In this document: positions 45,229 through 55,525 of the stretch, one piece after another
Layout of the letters: each line of letters begins with the position of its first letter
Position numbering within the stretch: the stretch's first letter is position 1
Origin: Proteus vulgaris
GTDB taxonomy: Bacteria; Pseudomonadota; Gammaproteobacteria; Enterobacterales; Enterobacteriaceae
DNA: 64,000 nucleotides
Direction of reading: 5' to 3'
NCBI RefSeq assembly: GCF_033708015.1
Contig: NZ_CP137920.1
Span: 1,488,001 to 1,552,000 of the forward strand
The notes under the pieces: generated by a model
What the model saw: the letters and a program-made list of their open reading frames with translations, nothing else
What the model was told of the DNA's origin: nothing
The model's database searches: none
Position numbers and translations under genes: made by a program

Positions 45229-45256
45229 CCTCATTTATTAAAATGAGGTTTTTTTT
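45229..45256. terminator. Bidirectional terminator between yejG and mepS
   Basis: AAGCCTCATTT and AATGAGGTTTT pair around TATTA; A run on the left and T run on the right serve both convergent genes. Confidence 0.85.
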
Positions 45257-45280
45257 TGCAATAAGATATAAGGGAATTAA

Positions 45281-45895
45281 TTATCTTAATACATTTTTCG
45301 AAAGGTTGTTTTCAACAAGTGTTGTGTCATTTTTATCAATAACGCGTCTTGCTGCATAAAAACGTTTATTCCAGTAGGTATTAGACATTTCTGACACGGT
45401 TACACCATTGCTGGTGGATGCATGTACAAATTTATCATTACCGATGTAAATTCCAACATGGCGCATAGTACGTCCTGTTTTAAACAGAACGAGATCACCT
45501 GCTTGTAATTTTGATTTATTAACCTGAGTACCAGAGAACTGTTGATCTGAGGTTGAGCGAGGGAGTTCTACACCGAATTGGTCAAGAAAGGTTCTTTGTA
45601 CAAAGGCTGAACAATCGATGCCTTTTTTAGTATCTCCGCCTAGACGATAAGCGACACCTTTCCAGTCTGCATATTGGTCAAGTATCTTAGATTTTATATC
45701 GAGATTCTTCACCAATGATTCAAATTCATCTTGTGATGCTTGGGAAATAGATGTGCTTGATGATGTATTAAGTGGGGTAGTGCTTGAATTCGCTAAGCGT
45801 GAATTTGCGTTCTGTGAGCTACATGCTGATAGCGTAGCTACAACAATGAACGCCGGTATGAGCTTAAGCATTCTCATATACGGTTTTGTTCTCAT
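45281..45895 (-). CDS. mepS: Murein DD-endopeptidase MepS (Spr), lipoprotein
   Basis: The 204-residue lipoprotein has a lipobox LSAC ([12 protein letters not shown]), a Ser/Asn linker, and an NlpC/P60 domain with catalytic Cys in [12 protein letters not shown], His in RHVGIYIG and His in FVHASTSNG. It cuts peptidoglycan crosslinks for growth and is degraded by NlpI/Prc in E. coli. Length and order match Spr. The C-terminal 20 residues ([15 protein letters not shown]) extend beyond the E. coli form. Confidence 0.92.
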   Translation of the reverse strand: MRTKPYMRMLKLIPAFIVVATLSACSSQNANSRLANSSTTPLNTSSSTSISQASQDEFESLVKNLDIKSKILDQYADWKGVAYRLGGDTKKGIDCSAFVQRTFLDQFGVELPRSTSDQQFSGTQVNKSKLQAGDLVLFKTGRTMRHVGIYIGNDKFVHASTSNGVTVSEMSNTYWNKRFYAARRVIDKNDTTLVENNLSKNVLR

Positions 45896-46253
45896 TGTGA
45901 CAGATTTCCCTTACATCCTTACGTGCAGAAGTGCACATGAATCATTCACCAAATAACCAGAGAATATAGTGTAATTTAGCTCTGGCAACCCTATTTCGCG
46001 AAAAACGTGCTCTAAAGCACGTAAATATCCACATTAAACAATAAATAATGAGGAAACTAGAAAAGTGTACAGAAAGAGAGACTAAATGGCGAGAGGAAAG
46101 ATGCTTAATTTACAAAACATTAGATAATAAGGTGCTAATACTTAAAATAGATCTCATTTTGTCATAATAATATCATTTAACTGTTAAAAACTGACCAAAA
46201 GAATAAGTGCAATATTACACTTATTCTTTTTTAAAAATGAGTGTGTTTCTCTT

Positions 46254-46961
46254 TTATTTTTTAAAAGGAAGATATTTTTCTAATTGTCTGACAATAATAT
46301 CTGATAATGGTGTGATTAATAACCAACTCGTGGTGATTAAAGTTAAAGAAATAGAACCTACTAATACATCTGATGCCCAGTGAGCGCCAGCCATAATCCT
46401 TGGTAAGGAAAATACAACCGTAATAATAAGAGCACATAAAAACGAACGAAACGAGAGGTAACGTAATATAAAGCTACAAAAGATGAGTAGCATTAAACCA
46501 TGATCGCCAGGGAAGCTATCACCTGAGGCATCTTTTGTGGGGATACCTGTTACATCACCGACTCTATGCGCATCTTGAAAATAAAGTGTCGGGCTTGCTC
46601 TTTCAATGGGAATATTTTGTCCAATTTGATTAATAAGTACCGCACTTATTACCATCACTAATCCTACAATTATAAGATGGCGTTTACCCATATAATCTTT
46701 TTTACGGAATGTATTGTAATAAAGTGCGCCCATCGCGAGCAAAATGACCAAATCGAACTTTCTATTATTGGTATAAGCCACAAAAGAGGCAAAAAAAGTA
46801 TCAGGTAAAATATGCTGATTAAAAAAATAAAAAATATGGCTGTCAATTGATAGCCAATATCCATGTTGTGCTGGAAGATACCAAGAGAAAAAAATAATTA
46901 GACCTGCAAGATTGAGTAAAAAAATAGCCAGTGCTTTTTGGTGAAAATTAGAAAGTTTCAT
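46254..46961 (-). CDS. lpxT: Lipid A phosphotransferase LpxT (PAP2 family)
   Basis: The 235-residue inner-membrane protein has six helices and the PAP2 motifs KDASGDSFPGDHG (residues near 145-157) and RIMAGAHWASDVLVG (near 190-204). It uses undecaprenyl pyrophosphate to add phosphate to lipid A 1-phosphate. It is close to YeiU of E. coli, and its place near mepS supports that. A strong CRP-like palindrome lies 32 bases upstream of its start. In polymyxin-resistant Proteus its effect on charge would be partly offset by aminoarabinose. Confidence 0.85.
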   Translation of the reverse strand: MKLSNFHQKALAIFLLNLAGLIIFFSWYLPAQHGYWLSIDSHIFYFFNQHILPDTFFASFVAYTNNRKFDLVILLAMGALYYNTFRKKDYMGKRHLIIVGLVMVISAVLINQIGQNIPIERASPTLYFQDAHRVGDVTGIPTKDASGDSFPGDHGLMLLIFCSFILRYLSFRSFLCALIITVVFSLPRIMAGAHWASDVLVGSISLTLITTSWLLITPLSDIIVRQLEKYLPFKK

Positions 46962-46992
46962 AGTAATAAAATGATAAGTTTGTGTGCATTTA

Positions 46993-47006
46993 GTGATCTA
47001 GATCAC
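46993..47006. promoter_or_regulatory. CRP-like palindrome GTGATCTAGATCAC
   Basis: This perfect 14-base palindrome is the core of the ideal CRP site (TGTGATCTAGATCACA; here the outer bases are A and A). It lies between lpxT and the mini-pilin gene at 47307, 32 bases before the lpxT start, and could act on either. Confidence 0.6.
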
Positions 47007-47306
47007 AATAATTTTAAATTTGATTATAGGACTATAACCAAAATAAAAAAATAGATCTTTGCAATTTACTGCTCATGCAAATGTTATTCTTTAGTTTCAT
47101 TTCTGTTAGATTTTTTCATATCCACTTAACTCAAATTTAGAATATTTTTTTTTGATGCTCTTAATTTGAGTATTATATAATTTTTTTCTATTCTTTAATT
47201 AAAGATAAAAATTAAATAAATAAAGTAACAGGCCGATATTAGTTAGGACTTTAATAACATATTGGCTTGTGGAATTCACACACCCAATAATCAGAGGAGA
47301 TTAATT

Positions 47307-47618
47307 TTGAATAAGTTCTGTATTGCAGCTACCTGCCTGACTTTATTATTAAGTACATCTAGTTTTGCCGAGGAAAATAAAGTCATTGGTTCTGGGATTA
47401 TAACTTTTGTTGGTACAATTGTTGAGGGTAATTGTCAAATGAATACGGAGAAAAATACTTTTAAAACAAGTTGTTGGAATGGACGTGAGATGCAAGAGTC
47501 TCAATATCAATTAGAAAGTAATCAGCAATTTAACTCTAAATTGATTAACAATAAAGGTTCTATGGATATTAAATGGATTAATGACAAATTAGCAGTAATG
47601 AACATTGTTTATAATTAA
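47307..47618 (+). CDS. Mini-pilin-like secreted protein, paralogue 2
   Basis: The 103-residue product starts at TTG 47307, with GAGGAG at 47295-47300 as the ribosome site; upstream in-frame codons lack one. Signal peptide NKFCIAATCLTLLLSTSSFA. The mature part opens VIGSGIITFVGTIVEGNC, with a second Cys at residue 56 and the end VMNIVYN. About half its residues match the gene at 28038, and the two cysteines are at identical positions. A further paralogue follows at 47885. Orphan, with no usher or chaperone near. Confidence 0.72.
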   Translation: MNKFCIAATCLTLLLSTSSFAEENKVIGSGIITFVGTIVEGNCQMNTEKNTFKTSCWNGREMQESQYQLESNQQFNSKLINNKGSMDIKWINDKLAVMNIVYN

Positions 47619-47884
47619 TTTTCCATAGATTCAATAATAAAAATAATTGTATTAATTAAATAATATTTTAATACTTTTATTGAACTGTTATTAAAGTTAA
47701 AAATATTTGACTTAAGTTTGATCAACGTTGATTTCTTATTTATAAATATCGAACACTTATATTTGATAGACATCAAATATTCTTCTTATGTCTATATAAA
47801 TGTCATCTTTTATTGCTATGATAAAAACATGTCGGGTAGGTGTGATCCCCATACCTGCTAGCGCAAACAAGAAGTGAGGTCGTT
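47619..47884. other. Gap between mini-pilin paralogues
   Basis: AT-rich, with no gene. GATCAACGTTGAT-like and GATAGACATCAAATATTC sequences occur, but no firm operator call is possible. Confidence 0.4.
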
Positions 47885-48214
47885 ATGAGAAAATATCTGA
47901 CCGTAGTATGCAGTCTTCTCGTTTCCAGTTCGATATCATTAGCTTGGGCATCTGATCCCATGCAAACAACAGGACAGATTTATCTACGGGGTGCGATTGT
48001 AGATCCTGCATGTGAGATGAATTTCACATTTGATAAAGCTGAATACCAATGTTACAAACACAACAAAGTGTTTACATCTACTCAATCTATTGTTCCCGCA
48101 TCTTTTGATAAATCCCAACAAACTATTATTTTACCTCAAGATATGGGTAAAGCTGAGATCCGTTGGATGGATAATACCCAAAAGAATGGTGTTATTGACG
48201 TTCAATATTTTTAA
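47885..48214 (+). CDS. Mini-pilin-like secreted protein, paralogue 3
   Basis: The 109-residue protein has a signal peptide (MRKYLTVVCSLLVSSSISLA then WA) and a mature part opening TTGQIYLRGAIVDPACEM with a second Cys in YQCYKH; cysteines are at residues 43 and 56, the same as in paralogues 1 and 2. It ends KNGVIDVQYF, like a pilin last strand. Only the framework residues are shared with the other two, so it is the most diverged. GAAGTGAGG precedes the ATG. Confidence 0.7.
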   Translation: MRKYLTVVCSLLVSSSISLAWASDPMQTTGQIYLRGAIVDPACEMNFTFDKAEYQCYKHNKVFTSTQSIVPASFDKSQQTIILPQDMGKAEIRWMDNTQKNGVIDVQYF

Positions 48215-48355
48215 GGTGTTTGTGGATAAAAAGAGGTAGGTAGCAAAAGATAAACAAGTCAAATAATCGTTTGTCACATTGGGTTTCTTACGATTATCTG
48301 ACCTATTTAAAGCAACATTAGTGATACGCTAATGAGTCGGGTTTTTGACTGTTGA

Positions 48356-48928
48356 TTAGTCAGCTCGCCCCATATAGCGACGTTCGGCAATATGAATACG
48401 AATTTTATCGCCAGTAGAAAGGTATTCAGGAACCTGAATAACTAACCCTGTTGGCAATGTTGCTGGTTTAGTACGAGCACTTGCAGAAGCACCTTTAATA
48501 CCTGGAACAGTTTCAACAATTTCCATATCAACAGTTTGTGGCAGCTCTAATGCTAAAACTTGCCCCTCCATTGTTAATACTTGCATGCCCGCTAAGCCTT
48601 CTTCAGGAATAAACAGCAATTCATCTTCAATTTGATCTTTTTTGAAGGTATAGGGTGTGTAATCTTCATTATCCATAAAGATATATTCATCACCATCAAT
48701 GTAAGAAAAGCTAACAGCACGACGCGTTAAGCTGATGGTATCAATCATATCATCGCCTTTAAAACGCTCTTCTACTTTCTGGCCTGTACGGATATCAGTA
48801 AAACGCATTTTGTACAGGGTACTTGCTCCACGAGCACTTGGTGCTTGGATATCGATATCTTTTACCAGTAATAACTTATTGTTATAATTAACAGCCATAC
48901 CACGTTTAATTTCATTGGCTTTTGCCAT
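48356..48928 (-). CDS. efpL: Elongation factor P-like protein EfpL (YeiP)
   Basis: The 190-residue protein has the three-domain EF-P fold, starting [20 protein letters not shown]. It is the YeiP (EfpL) type: the loop that carries the modified Lys in EF-P reads [10 protein letters not shown] here. The C-terminal OB domain ends [12 protein letters not shown]. Paralogue of EF-P that relieves ribosome stalls. I chose the ATG at 48928, where GGAAGG lies before it; the frame runs further upstream. Confidence 0.9.
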   Translation of the reverse strand: MAKANEIKRGMAVNYNNKLLLVKDIDIQAPSARGASTLYKMRFTDIRTGQKVEERFKGDDMIDTISLTRRAVSFSYIDGDEYIFMDNEDYTPYTFKKDQIEDELLFIPEEGLAGMQVLTMEGQVLALELPQTVDMEIVETVPGIKGASASARTKPATLPTGLVIQVPEYLSTGDKIRIHIAERRYMGRAD

Positions 48929-49036
48929 ATAAAACCTTCCATTAAATAACATTGACGATAATGGCGACAAAATTACTCGCAGTGCAGAAACTTGGCAAGT
49001 TATTCACACATTTTTTTATAAAATTTGATGAAAAAT

Positions 49037-49065
49037 AAAGCCAGCGCAATAATAGGCTGGCTTTT
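49037..49065 (-). terminator. Terminator near the mtr end
   Basis: AAAGCCAGC and GCTGGCTTT form a nine-base stem with a ten-base loop; T residues follow on both strands. It lies 26 bases past the mtr-like stop and can end that minus-strand gene. Confidence 0.75.
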
Positions 49066-49090
49066 AGATGCTGGTTTATTAGCAAAGAAG

Positions 49091-50332
49091 TTAACGGTAG
49101 ATAGGAAGAAGATTAAAGTTCGCTAAAATATGTGCAGTCGCATTGATAACACCAAATAATATGACGAAACCAATCATAAACATACCACCAGGCGCTTTAA
49201 AGCGTTGACTTTGATTACGCTCACGACTTGCTTTTGCCATTAATGCTGGAATAATTGCGGCCCAAATTGTTGCCGCCAGTCCTGCAAAACCAATGGCATA
49301 TAAGAAACCATCAGGAAAAATAATTGCCAAAATAGTCGGTGGTATAAACGTGACTAACGCAGATTTAAATCGACCGCTTCCTGTATTTGAAAACTTAAAG
49401 AAGTCGGCGATGTAATCAAATAATCCTAATGATACCCCTAAGAATGAACTTGCTAATGCCATATAAGAGAATAAGTCTAGTAACATTGATACAGAGGCAT
49501 TGGCGGTTGTTGAACGCATTTGCGCTAATAAATTACCAATATTCCCACCATCAGCAATGACTTGCTTAAAACCTTCGCGAGGAATATTACCTTGTACAAC
49601 AAACTGCCATAAAATATAAATCGCCAGTGAAATCAATGTACCAATAAGCAAGCTTTTCATGACAGCTTTGCCATCTTTACGATAATACGTCACTAGGCCT
49701 GGAATATTGCCGTGATAACCAAATGAAGTCAGTAAGTAAGGTAATGCAGCTAAAGCATAAGGTAAGTAACTTGCATTGCTTTCATTGGTATTAAATAACA
49801 CGGGCATTTTTACTTCTGTAAATAGACCGCCAATTGCCAACACAAAGGCTATTACCATACCCCCAATCAAAATAGTGCTTAATCTATCCACTGCGCGAGT
49901 GGATAACCAAACAAAGAAGGCAACAATTAATGCAAAGACTAAACCTGCAATAGCTTGAGGTACACTGATCACCGTTGCAAAATTTTGCACAATAATGGAG
50001 CTACCTGCAGAAATATAAGCATACGTTAAAATATAAAGAACAAACGCAATCGATAGTCCATTAATAGTACTCCAGCCTTTACCTAACAAGTCTTTGGTGA
50101 TGGTATGAAAGCTTGAGCCTAAAGGATAATGAAGGTTTACTTCTAAAATCATTAACCCAGACATAAATAAACAAAACCAAGTGTAGATCAGAAGAAAAAT
50201 AGAACCGGTAAACCAGACACCGGAAGTCACAATAGGAATAGAAAACATGCCTGCACCCACAGCGGTGCCAGCAATGATCATTGCACCACCAAGTATCGAT
50301 GGGCGCTTTGTTATTGGTGTGACTTCTGACAT
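49091..50332 (-). CDS. mtr: Tryptophan-type aromatic amino acid permease (Mtr/TnaB)
   Basis: The 413-residue inner-membrane protein of the hydroxy/aromatic amino acid permease family has 11 helices. Segments ILGGAMIIAGTAVGAGMFSI, GWSTINGLSIAFVLYILTYA and FSYMALASSFLGVSLGLFDY match E. coli Mtr, and length is nearly the same (414). TnaB is close too; because no tnaA or tnaC lies beside it I favour Mtr. No clear TrpR operator was seen in the 290 bases upstream. Confidence 0.8.
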   Translation of the reverse strand: MSEVTPITKRPSILGGAMIIAGTAVGAGMFSIPIVTSGVWFTGSIFLLIYTWFCLFMSGLMILEVNLHYPLGSSFHTITKDLLGKGWSTINGLSIAFVLYILTYAYISAGSSIIVQNFATVISVPQAIAGLVFALIVAFFVWLSTRAVDRLSTILIGGMVIAFVLAIGGLFTEVKMPVLFNTNESNASYLPYALAALPYLLTSFGYHGNIPGLVTYYRKDGKAVMKSLLIGTLISLAIYILWQFVVQGNIPREGFKQVIADGGNIGNLLAQMRSTTANASVSMLLDLFSYMALASSFLGVSLGLFDYIADFFKFSNTGSGRFKSALVTFIPPTILAIIFPDGFLYAIGFAGLAATIWAAIIPALMAKASRERNQSQRFKAPGGMFMIGFVILFGVINATAHILANFNLLPIYR

Positions 50333-50621
50333 AGGATGTCCTTATAAAATTGACTCAATGTACTAGCTTGATGGTGTAAAGAATACACGTTTGCAATAAA
50401 GGTGTAAATAGAGGTTATTGTGCTTTATAAAGAAAAAAGTGAGTAAAAATAATACAGTAGAAAAAGGGAGGTATATAAATCAATAGATTAGTATGAGGAT
50501 TATTAGAAATGATAAAGAAATACCATTATCAATAAGTGAGATTTTGCGTAAAAATAGACAATCCGAACATTATTCTGAACAAAAAACATCCAGAATAATG
50601 AAAGTGATAGGGCGATTTTAA

Positions 50622-51038
50622 TTAGCTTTGATAAAACTGCTTACTTTTCCATAATGCAATGGCGTTGCGACTTGCTTCGAAGTGTGGCTCAGGTAAATTA
50701 TCTGGAGAGCACCAGCGAAGTTCAGAACATTTATCTGGCTCCATCAATTTAGGTTCGTCACCTTGATGTTGTGCGATCATACAAATAGAGACTGTGTGTT
50801 TACCTTCTAATTGGTAAGTTTCTAGATTATTACTAAGACCAATCACTTGTGGTTCGGTGATTGCAATACCAATTTCTTCTTTTATTTCTCGAATAGCACA
50901 TTGCTCAAAAGTTTCACCCTCATCAACATGCCCACCAAAAATTGACCAATAAGGGGCGTGTTTTCCACAACGTTTTCCTAATAATACTTCACCATTTTCA
51001 TTGGTGATAATGACGCCAACGCCGACTACGACTGACAT
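50622..51038 (-). CDS. Nudix hydrolase
   Basis: The 138-residue protein has a complete Nudix box (GHVDEGETFEQCAIREIKEE then IGI), with all catalytic Glu and Arg residues. The N-terminus (VVVGVGVIITNENGEVLLGK) and the C-terminus resemble MutT/dCTP-type pyrophosphatases. The substrate cannot be read from sequence. A GAGT site precedes the ATG. The hairpin CATTATTCTG...CAGAATAATG at 50568-50600 lies just beyond its stop. Confidence 0.85.
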   Translation of the reverse strand: MSVVVGVGVIITNENGEVLLGKRCGKHAPYWSIFGGHVDEGETFEQCAIREIKEEIGIAITEPQVIGLSNNLETYQLEGKHTVSICMIAQHQGDEPKLMEPDKCSELRWCSPDNLPEPHFEASRNAIALWKSKQFYQS

Positions 51039-51226
51039 TTGAGACTCCTTTTTTCTTTTTTATATAGTTAATGTATAAAATAAGTCGTTTTCTACGGACG
51101 ATATTCTCCATTCACGATAGATAGAGTGCAAGGAGAACAAGTGCAATTTCACTGAATAAAAGATTAATTGATGCTATATATAGCACCCTAAATATTCATA
51201 ATAAAAAATGATTGGGGAGTGAAGGC

Positions 51227-52165
51227 ATGAGCCGCCGTGTCGCTACGATCACCTTAAATCCTGCTTATGATCTTGTTGGTGCTTGCCCAGCGATTGATGT
51301 AGGTGGGGTTAATTTAGTCCGAACAGCTGGACTTAATCCCGCGGGTAAAGGCAATAATGTCGCGAAAGTCTTACGTGATTTAGGTATCGATATTACTGTT
51401 AGTGGGTTTATGGGGCGTGAAAATCAAGAAGAGTTTCAGCACTTCTTCAGTGAAAATGGAATGGCAAACCGTTTTTATCTCGTGTCAGGACGAACTCGTA
51501 TTAATGTGAAGTTAACGGAGAGAGAAGGGTTAGTCACTGATTTTAATTTTTCAGGATTTACCGTATCACCGCAAGATTGGCAGCGTTTTTCAACGGATTC
51601 ACTGAATTGGCTTGGTCATTTCGATATGGTGGTTGTTAGTGGCAGTTTACCTAATGGTGTTGATCTTGATGCGTTTGCTCAGTGGATGATTAAGTTAAGA
51701 AGATTATGCCCATGCATTATTTTTGACAGCAGTCGGGATGCTTTAGTCGCAGGGTTAAAAGCGGCACCTTGGTTAATAAAGCCTAATCATCGTGAATTAG
51801 AAGCATGGGTTGGACATTCATTAGCTGAAATGACAGATATTATTAAAGCGGCTCATCAATTGCGAGATAAAGGCATTGCACATGTCGTTATTTCACTGGG
51901 TGAGAGAGGGGCTTTATGGGTAAATGCATCGGGGGCATGGCTTGCAAAACCACCACATTGTGATGTGATAAGTACCGTGGGTGCAGGAGATTCAATGGTT
52001 GCGGGATTAGTATATGGCTTATTAATGAGCCAAACGAGTGAGCATACATTGCGCCTTGCAACCGCTATTTCTGCATTATCAGTCAGTCAGCCTGATGTAG
52101 GTATAAAAGACAGGAGCCAGCTTGCTGAAATGATGACTAGGATTGAGCTAACGCCGATTAAATAA
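51227..52165 (+). CDS. fruK: 1-phosphofructokinase FruK-like, orphan
   Basis: The 312-residue PfkB-family kinase begins SRRVATITLNPAYDLVGACP and has the 1-phosphofructokinase segments GLNPAGKGNNVAKVLRDLGI, KPNHRELEAWVG and the catalytic STVGAGDSMVAGLVYGLLMS. It should phosphorylate fructose 1-phosphate. In enterics it lies between fruB and fruA; here neither is beside it: a Nudix gene precedes and nfo follows. I chose the ATG at 51227: GGGGAGT lies just before it and overlaps the upstream TTG at 51212. Confidence 0.85.
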   Translation: MSRRVATITLNPAYDLVGACPAIDVGGVNLVRTAGLNPAGKGNNVAKVLRDLGIDITVSGFMGRENQEEFQHFFSENGMANRFYLVSGRTRINVKLTEREGLVTDFNFSGFTVSPQDWQRFSTDSLNWLGHFDMVVVSGSLPNGVDLDAFAQWMIKLRRLCPCIIFDSSRDALVAGLKAAPWLIKPNHRELEAWVGHSLAEMTDIIKAAHQLRDKGIAHVVISLGERGALWVNASGAWLAKPPHCDVISTVGAGDSMVAGLVYGLLMSQTSEHTLRLATAISALSVSQPDVGIKDRSQLAEMMTRIELTPIK

Positions 52166-52225
52166 ACTTATTTGCGGTTTATTGTTATAAAACGAAAATT
52201 GTATAAACCGCAAATCTTATGACTG

Positions 52226-53068
52226 TTAGTTTTGTTGTGATTTCAACCAAGCAATTTCGTCAGGCCAAATATCAGGATTAATGGTTTCTAAAATCAGTGG
52301 AATACCATCAAAACGTTTATCCTGCATAATGTAACTAAACGGCACTTTACCAATATTACCTTCACCTAAACTATGGTGGCGGTCTACACGACTGGCTAAT
52401 TCGCTTTTTGCATCATTAAGGTGCATTGCTTTTAGGTATTGAAAGCCGACAATCTTTCCAAATTCAGCGAATGTTTTTTCACAATCTTCAATCGTTCTTA
52501 AATCATAACCTGCTGCAAAAGTGTGGCAAGTATCAATGCAAACACCGACACGAGATTTATCTTCTACACCATCAATAATGGCGGCGAGGTGTTCAAAACG
52601 ATAACCTAAATTTGTCCCTTGTCCTGCTGTATTTTCAATTACAGCAGTAACATTCTTCGTTTTTTCTAAAGTGATGTTAATTGATTGGGCAATTTTTTGT
52701 AGGCACTGATCAACATCAATTTTATTTAAATGACTTCCTGGATGGAAATTCAGTAACTCAATACCCAGTTGCTCACAGCGCTGCATTTCATCTAGAAATG
52801 CGTCTCTTGATTTGTTGAGAGCATCTTCTTCAGGATGACCTAAATTAATGAGATAGCTGTCATGGGGTAAAATTTGAGAAGGGCTATAATTATAAAGTTC
52901 ACAGTTCTTTTTAAATTTATCAATAACTTCTGTGGATAATGGTGCCGCTTTCCACTGGCGCTGATTTTTCGTAAAAAGGGCAAACGCAGTCGCTTTTATT
53001 TCATGTGCGCGTAATACCGCCTGATCGACGCCACCAGCAGCACTGACATGTGCGCCAACAAATTTCAT
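52226..53068 (-). CDS. nfo: Endonuclease IV
   Basis: The 280-residue enzyme has the AP endonuclease 2 signatures: [20 protein letters not shown] at the start, [44 protein letters not shown], and [20 protein letters not shown]. These carry the zinc-binding His, Glu and Asp residues. It repairs abasic sites and oxidised 3' ends. I chose the ATG at 53068, with GGAGAG before it; the frame extends upstream without support. It is followed by yeiH, as in E. coli. Confidence 0.95.
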   Translation of the reverse strand: MKFVGAHVSAAGGVDQAVLRAHEIKATAFALFTKNQRQWKAAPLSTEVIDKFKKNCELYNYSPSQILPHDSYLINLGHPEEDALNKSRDAFLDEMQRCEQLGIELLNFHPGSHLNKIDVDQCLQKIAQSINITLEKTKNVTAVIENTAGQGTNLGYRFEHLAAIIDGVEDKSRVGVCIDTCHTFAAGYDLRTIEDCEKTFAEFGKIVGFQYLKAMHLNDAKSELASRVDRHHSLGEGNIGKVPFSYIMQDKRFDGIPLILETINPDIWPDEIAWLKSQQN

Positions 53069-53145
53069 GATTTCTCTCCTTAGATTTATTTCACACCATG
53101 ATAACAAACATTCAGCGTATAACATCATATTGAGGTGATAAAAGC

Positions 53146-53172
53146 AAAAAAGCGCAACTAAAAAGAGTTGCG
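53146..53172 (-). terminator. yeiH terminator
   Basis: GCGCAACT and AGTTGCGC form an eight-base stem with AAAAG loop; on the minus strand TTTTTTGCTTTT follows. It lies 63 bases past the yeiH stop and before nfo. Confidence 0.8.
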
Positions 53173-53234
53173 CAATTGAAAAGTACTTCTCAAGGCGAAA
53201 TTTTAAAGGGGATTAATTTTTATCAATCTTCCTA

Positions 53235-54329
53235 TTAAGACATCAACACAGTTTGAATAAAGATATTAATTATCGCACCACCAAGGGTTAACCAGAAAAA
53301 TAAGAATAATGCTAACAATAATGGTTTGACGCCAGCTTGTCGGATAGCACTAATATGCGTTGTTAAACCTAATGCCACCATGGCCATTGCTAATAGAATG
53401 GTATCGATAGTCACAATATAATTAACAATAGACGCTGGAATTAAATTTAAAGAGTTAAAGCCCGCCATTACAATAAAGAATACGGCAAACCAAGGAATAG
53501 TAATTGGGCTTTTCTCCGTCGCTTGTGCACCATTGTTTGCCTTGCTTTTCTTTTTACTTAAATAAGTTGAAAGAATAATTAAGAACGGCGCTAGCATCAT
53601 TACGCGGATCATTTTACTAATAACCGCCGCATTTTCAGCATCAGGGCTAATTGAGTGTCCTACGGCAACAACCTGGGCCACTTCGTGAATTGTTGAACCT
53701 GAGAAAATACCAAAGGTTTCTTCTGTAAATGGTAGCCAGCCTGCAAACGCATTTAAGTGATAGAACCAAGGATAAAGGAAAATACCAATAGTACCAAAAA
53801 TCACAACAGTAGAAACAGCAACAGCCACTTGGCTTGCTTGTGCTTTAACAACGGGCTCTGTTGCCATTACAGCGGCCGCACCACAAATACTGCTACCTGC
53901 GCCAATTAAAATTACCGTCTGTTCATCTAAGCCAAAATATTTTCGACCAATCCACATTGCAATAAGAAAAGTCGATATCAACATAATGGCGTCTATAATT
54001 AAACCTGTTGCGCCTACATCTGCAATTTGCTGAAAAGTCAGTCTAAAACCGTACAGAATAATACCTGTACGTAATAAATAGTGTTTAGCGAATTTGACAC
54101 CTTCGTCACTATAAGGCTTTGCAATAGGATAAAAGGTATTACCCACAATAATACCGAATAGGATCGCCAACGTTAATGCGCCTAAACCCATGCTAGAAAA
54201 CCAAGGAATATCACCAATATAAATAGCAAGCGCAGTTAATACGCCTGTTAGGAGTAAACCAGGAAGCCAGCGATAGACTGGAGTAAAACATTTTTTCGCC
54301 AATGTAATAGGTTGACTTTGCTCTGACAT
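53235..54329 (-). CDS. yeiH: YeiH-family membrane transporter
   Basis: The 364-residue protein (UPF0324, putative sulfate/sulfonate exporter) has about ten helices. Signatures are [40 protein letters not shown] and [20 protein letters not shown]. The GSSICG and STIHEVAQV motifs are conserved. I chose the ATG at 54329 ([10 protein letters not shown]); upstream extension lacks support. It is divergent from yeiE, whose product probably controls it. Confidence 0.9.
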   Translation of the reverse strand: MSEQSQPITLAKKCFTPVYRWLPGLLLTGVLTALAIYIGDIPWFSSMGLGALTLAILFGIIVGNTFYPIAKPYSDEGVKFAKHYLLRTGIILYGFRLTFQQIADVGATGLIIDAIMLISTFLIAMWIGRKYFGLDEQTVILIGAGSSICGAAAVMATEPVVKAQASQVAVAVSTVVIFGTIGIFLYPWFYHLNAFAGWLPFTEETFGIFSGSTIHEVAQVVAVGHSISPDAENAAVISKMIRVMMLAPFLIILSTYLSKKKSKANNGAQATEKSPITIPWFAVFFIVMAGFNSLNLIPASIVNYIVTIDTILLAMAMVALGLTTHISAIRQAGVKPLLLALFLFFWLTLGGAIINIFIQTVLMS

Positions 54330-54513
54330 AGAAAAACCTTGCTTATATGAATTTTGCATAAGCATATAACAAGGAAACTTATTTATTAAATTCATTATTT
54401 TTATAATAATTACCAATAAAACTAATATAGGTGTATTTTCTTAAATGTACTTGGTATGTTACTGGTTTGTGGATAGTATGTTATTACAATGACAGCTCAA
54501 AGGTGGAATGGAT

Positions 54514-55407
54514 ATGCGAATTACGTTGCGGCAACTGGAAGTCTTCACTGAAGTTCTCAAGAGTGGTTCTACAACGCAAGCATCACAACAGCTTGCTTTA
54601 TCTCAATCTGCTGTCAGTGCATCTTTAACTGATCTCGAAAGCCAACTAGGCGTACAGCTTTTCGATCGCGTGGGGAAACGGCTTGTCACAAATGAACATG
54701 GGCGATTACTTTACCCCAAAGCACTCTCTTTACTTGAACGAGCAACCGAGGTGGAGCAGTTATTCCAAGCAGGAAATGGTGCTTTACGCATCGCTGCAAG
54801 TACAACAATAGGTAATTATATTTTGCCTCAAATGCTGGGAAATTTTCATCGCAATTATCCCGAGATCCCGCTAGAAATGAGTATCGGAAATACCGAAGAA
54901 GTCGTTAAATTAGTAAGCGAATTCCGTGTTGATTTAGGGTTAATAGAAGGTGCTTGTCAAAGCTCTGAATTGATTAGCCAAAAATGGCTATTAGATGAAA
55001 TGGTCGTTTTTTGCTCGCCCGATCATCCGTTAGCTAAAACACCAAAAGTGACTTTAACTGATTTACAATCGGCGCCTTGGATTTTACGAGAAAATGGTTC
55101 GGGAACTCGAGATGTACTTAACCATCTTTTATTCGCTTCTTTACCAGGCTATCGCATTGAAATGGAATTAGGTAACTCAGAAGCAATAAAACACGCCGTG
55201 ATGTATGAAATGGGGATCAGTTGTTTATCTCGCCGAGTGATTGAAGAGCAGATTAATAACGGCTCATTAAAAGAGATAAAAGTAGAAGGATTGACCTTAC
55301 AACGTACCCTATATCTTGTTTATCATCGTCAAAAACATGTCTCTGATGCACTGAAAAAACTGCTGATGTATTGCAACGCTGAACACTTAATCGGCAATTT
55401 CTCATAA
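54514..55407 (+). CDS. yeiE: LysR-type regulator YeiE
   Basis: The 297-residue protein starts [20 protein letters not shown] then [18 protein letters not shown], a standard LysR winged helix, followed by a CysB-like effector domain. YeiE controls yeiH and lysP in E. coli. I chose the ATG at 54514 because AAGGTGG is then at normal distance; the ATG at 54508 is too close to that site. It is followed by lysP after 118 bases, conserved in enterics. Confidence 0.9.
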   Translation: MRITLRQLEVFTEVLKSGSTTQASQQLALSQSAVSASLTDLESQLGVQLFDRVGKRLVTNEHGRLLYPKALSLLERATEVEQLFQAGNGALRIAASTTIGNYILPQMLGNFHRNYPEIPLEMSIGNTEEVVKLVSEFRVDLGLIEGACQSSELISQKWLLDEMVVFCSPDHPLAKTPKVTLTDLQSAPWILRENGSGTRDVLNHLLFASLPGYRIEMELGNSEAIKHAVMYEMGISCLSRRVIEEQINNGSLKEIKVEGLTLQRTLYLVYHRQKHVSDALKKLLMYCNAEHLIGNFS

Positions 55408-55525
55408 ATTGCTAATAATTGACGCCCGATCATGAAGGTATCTTATAATCCTTGATCCTTGCTATTCACGAACGACAGATTTGCTACAATCCTCGTTAGG
55501 AAAGTGAATATAAAAGTGGAATGTT

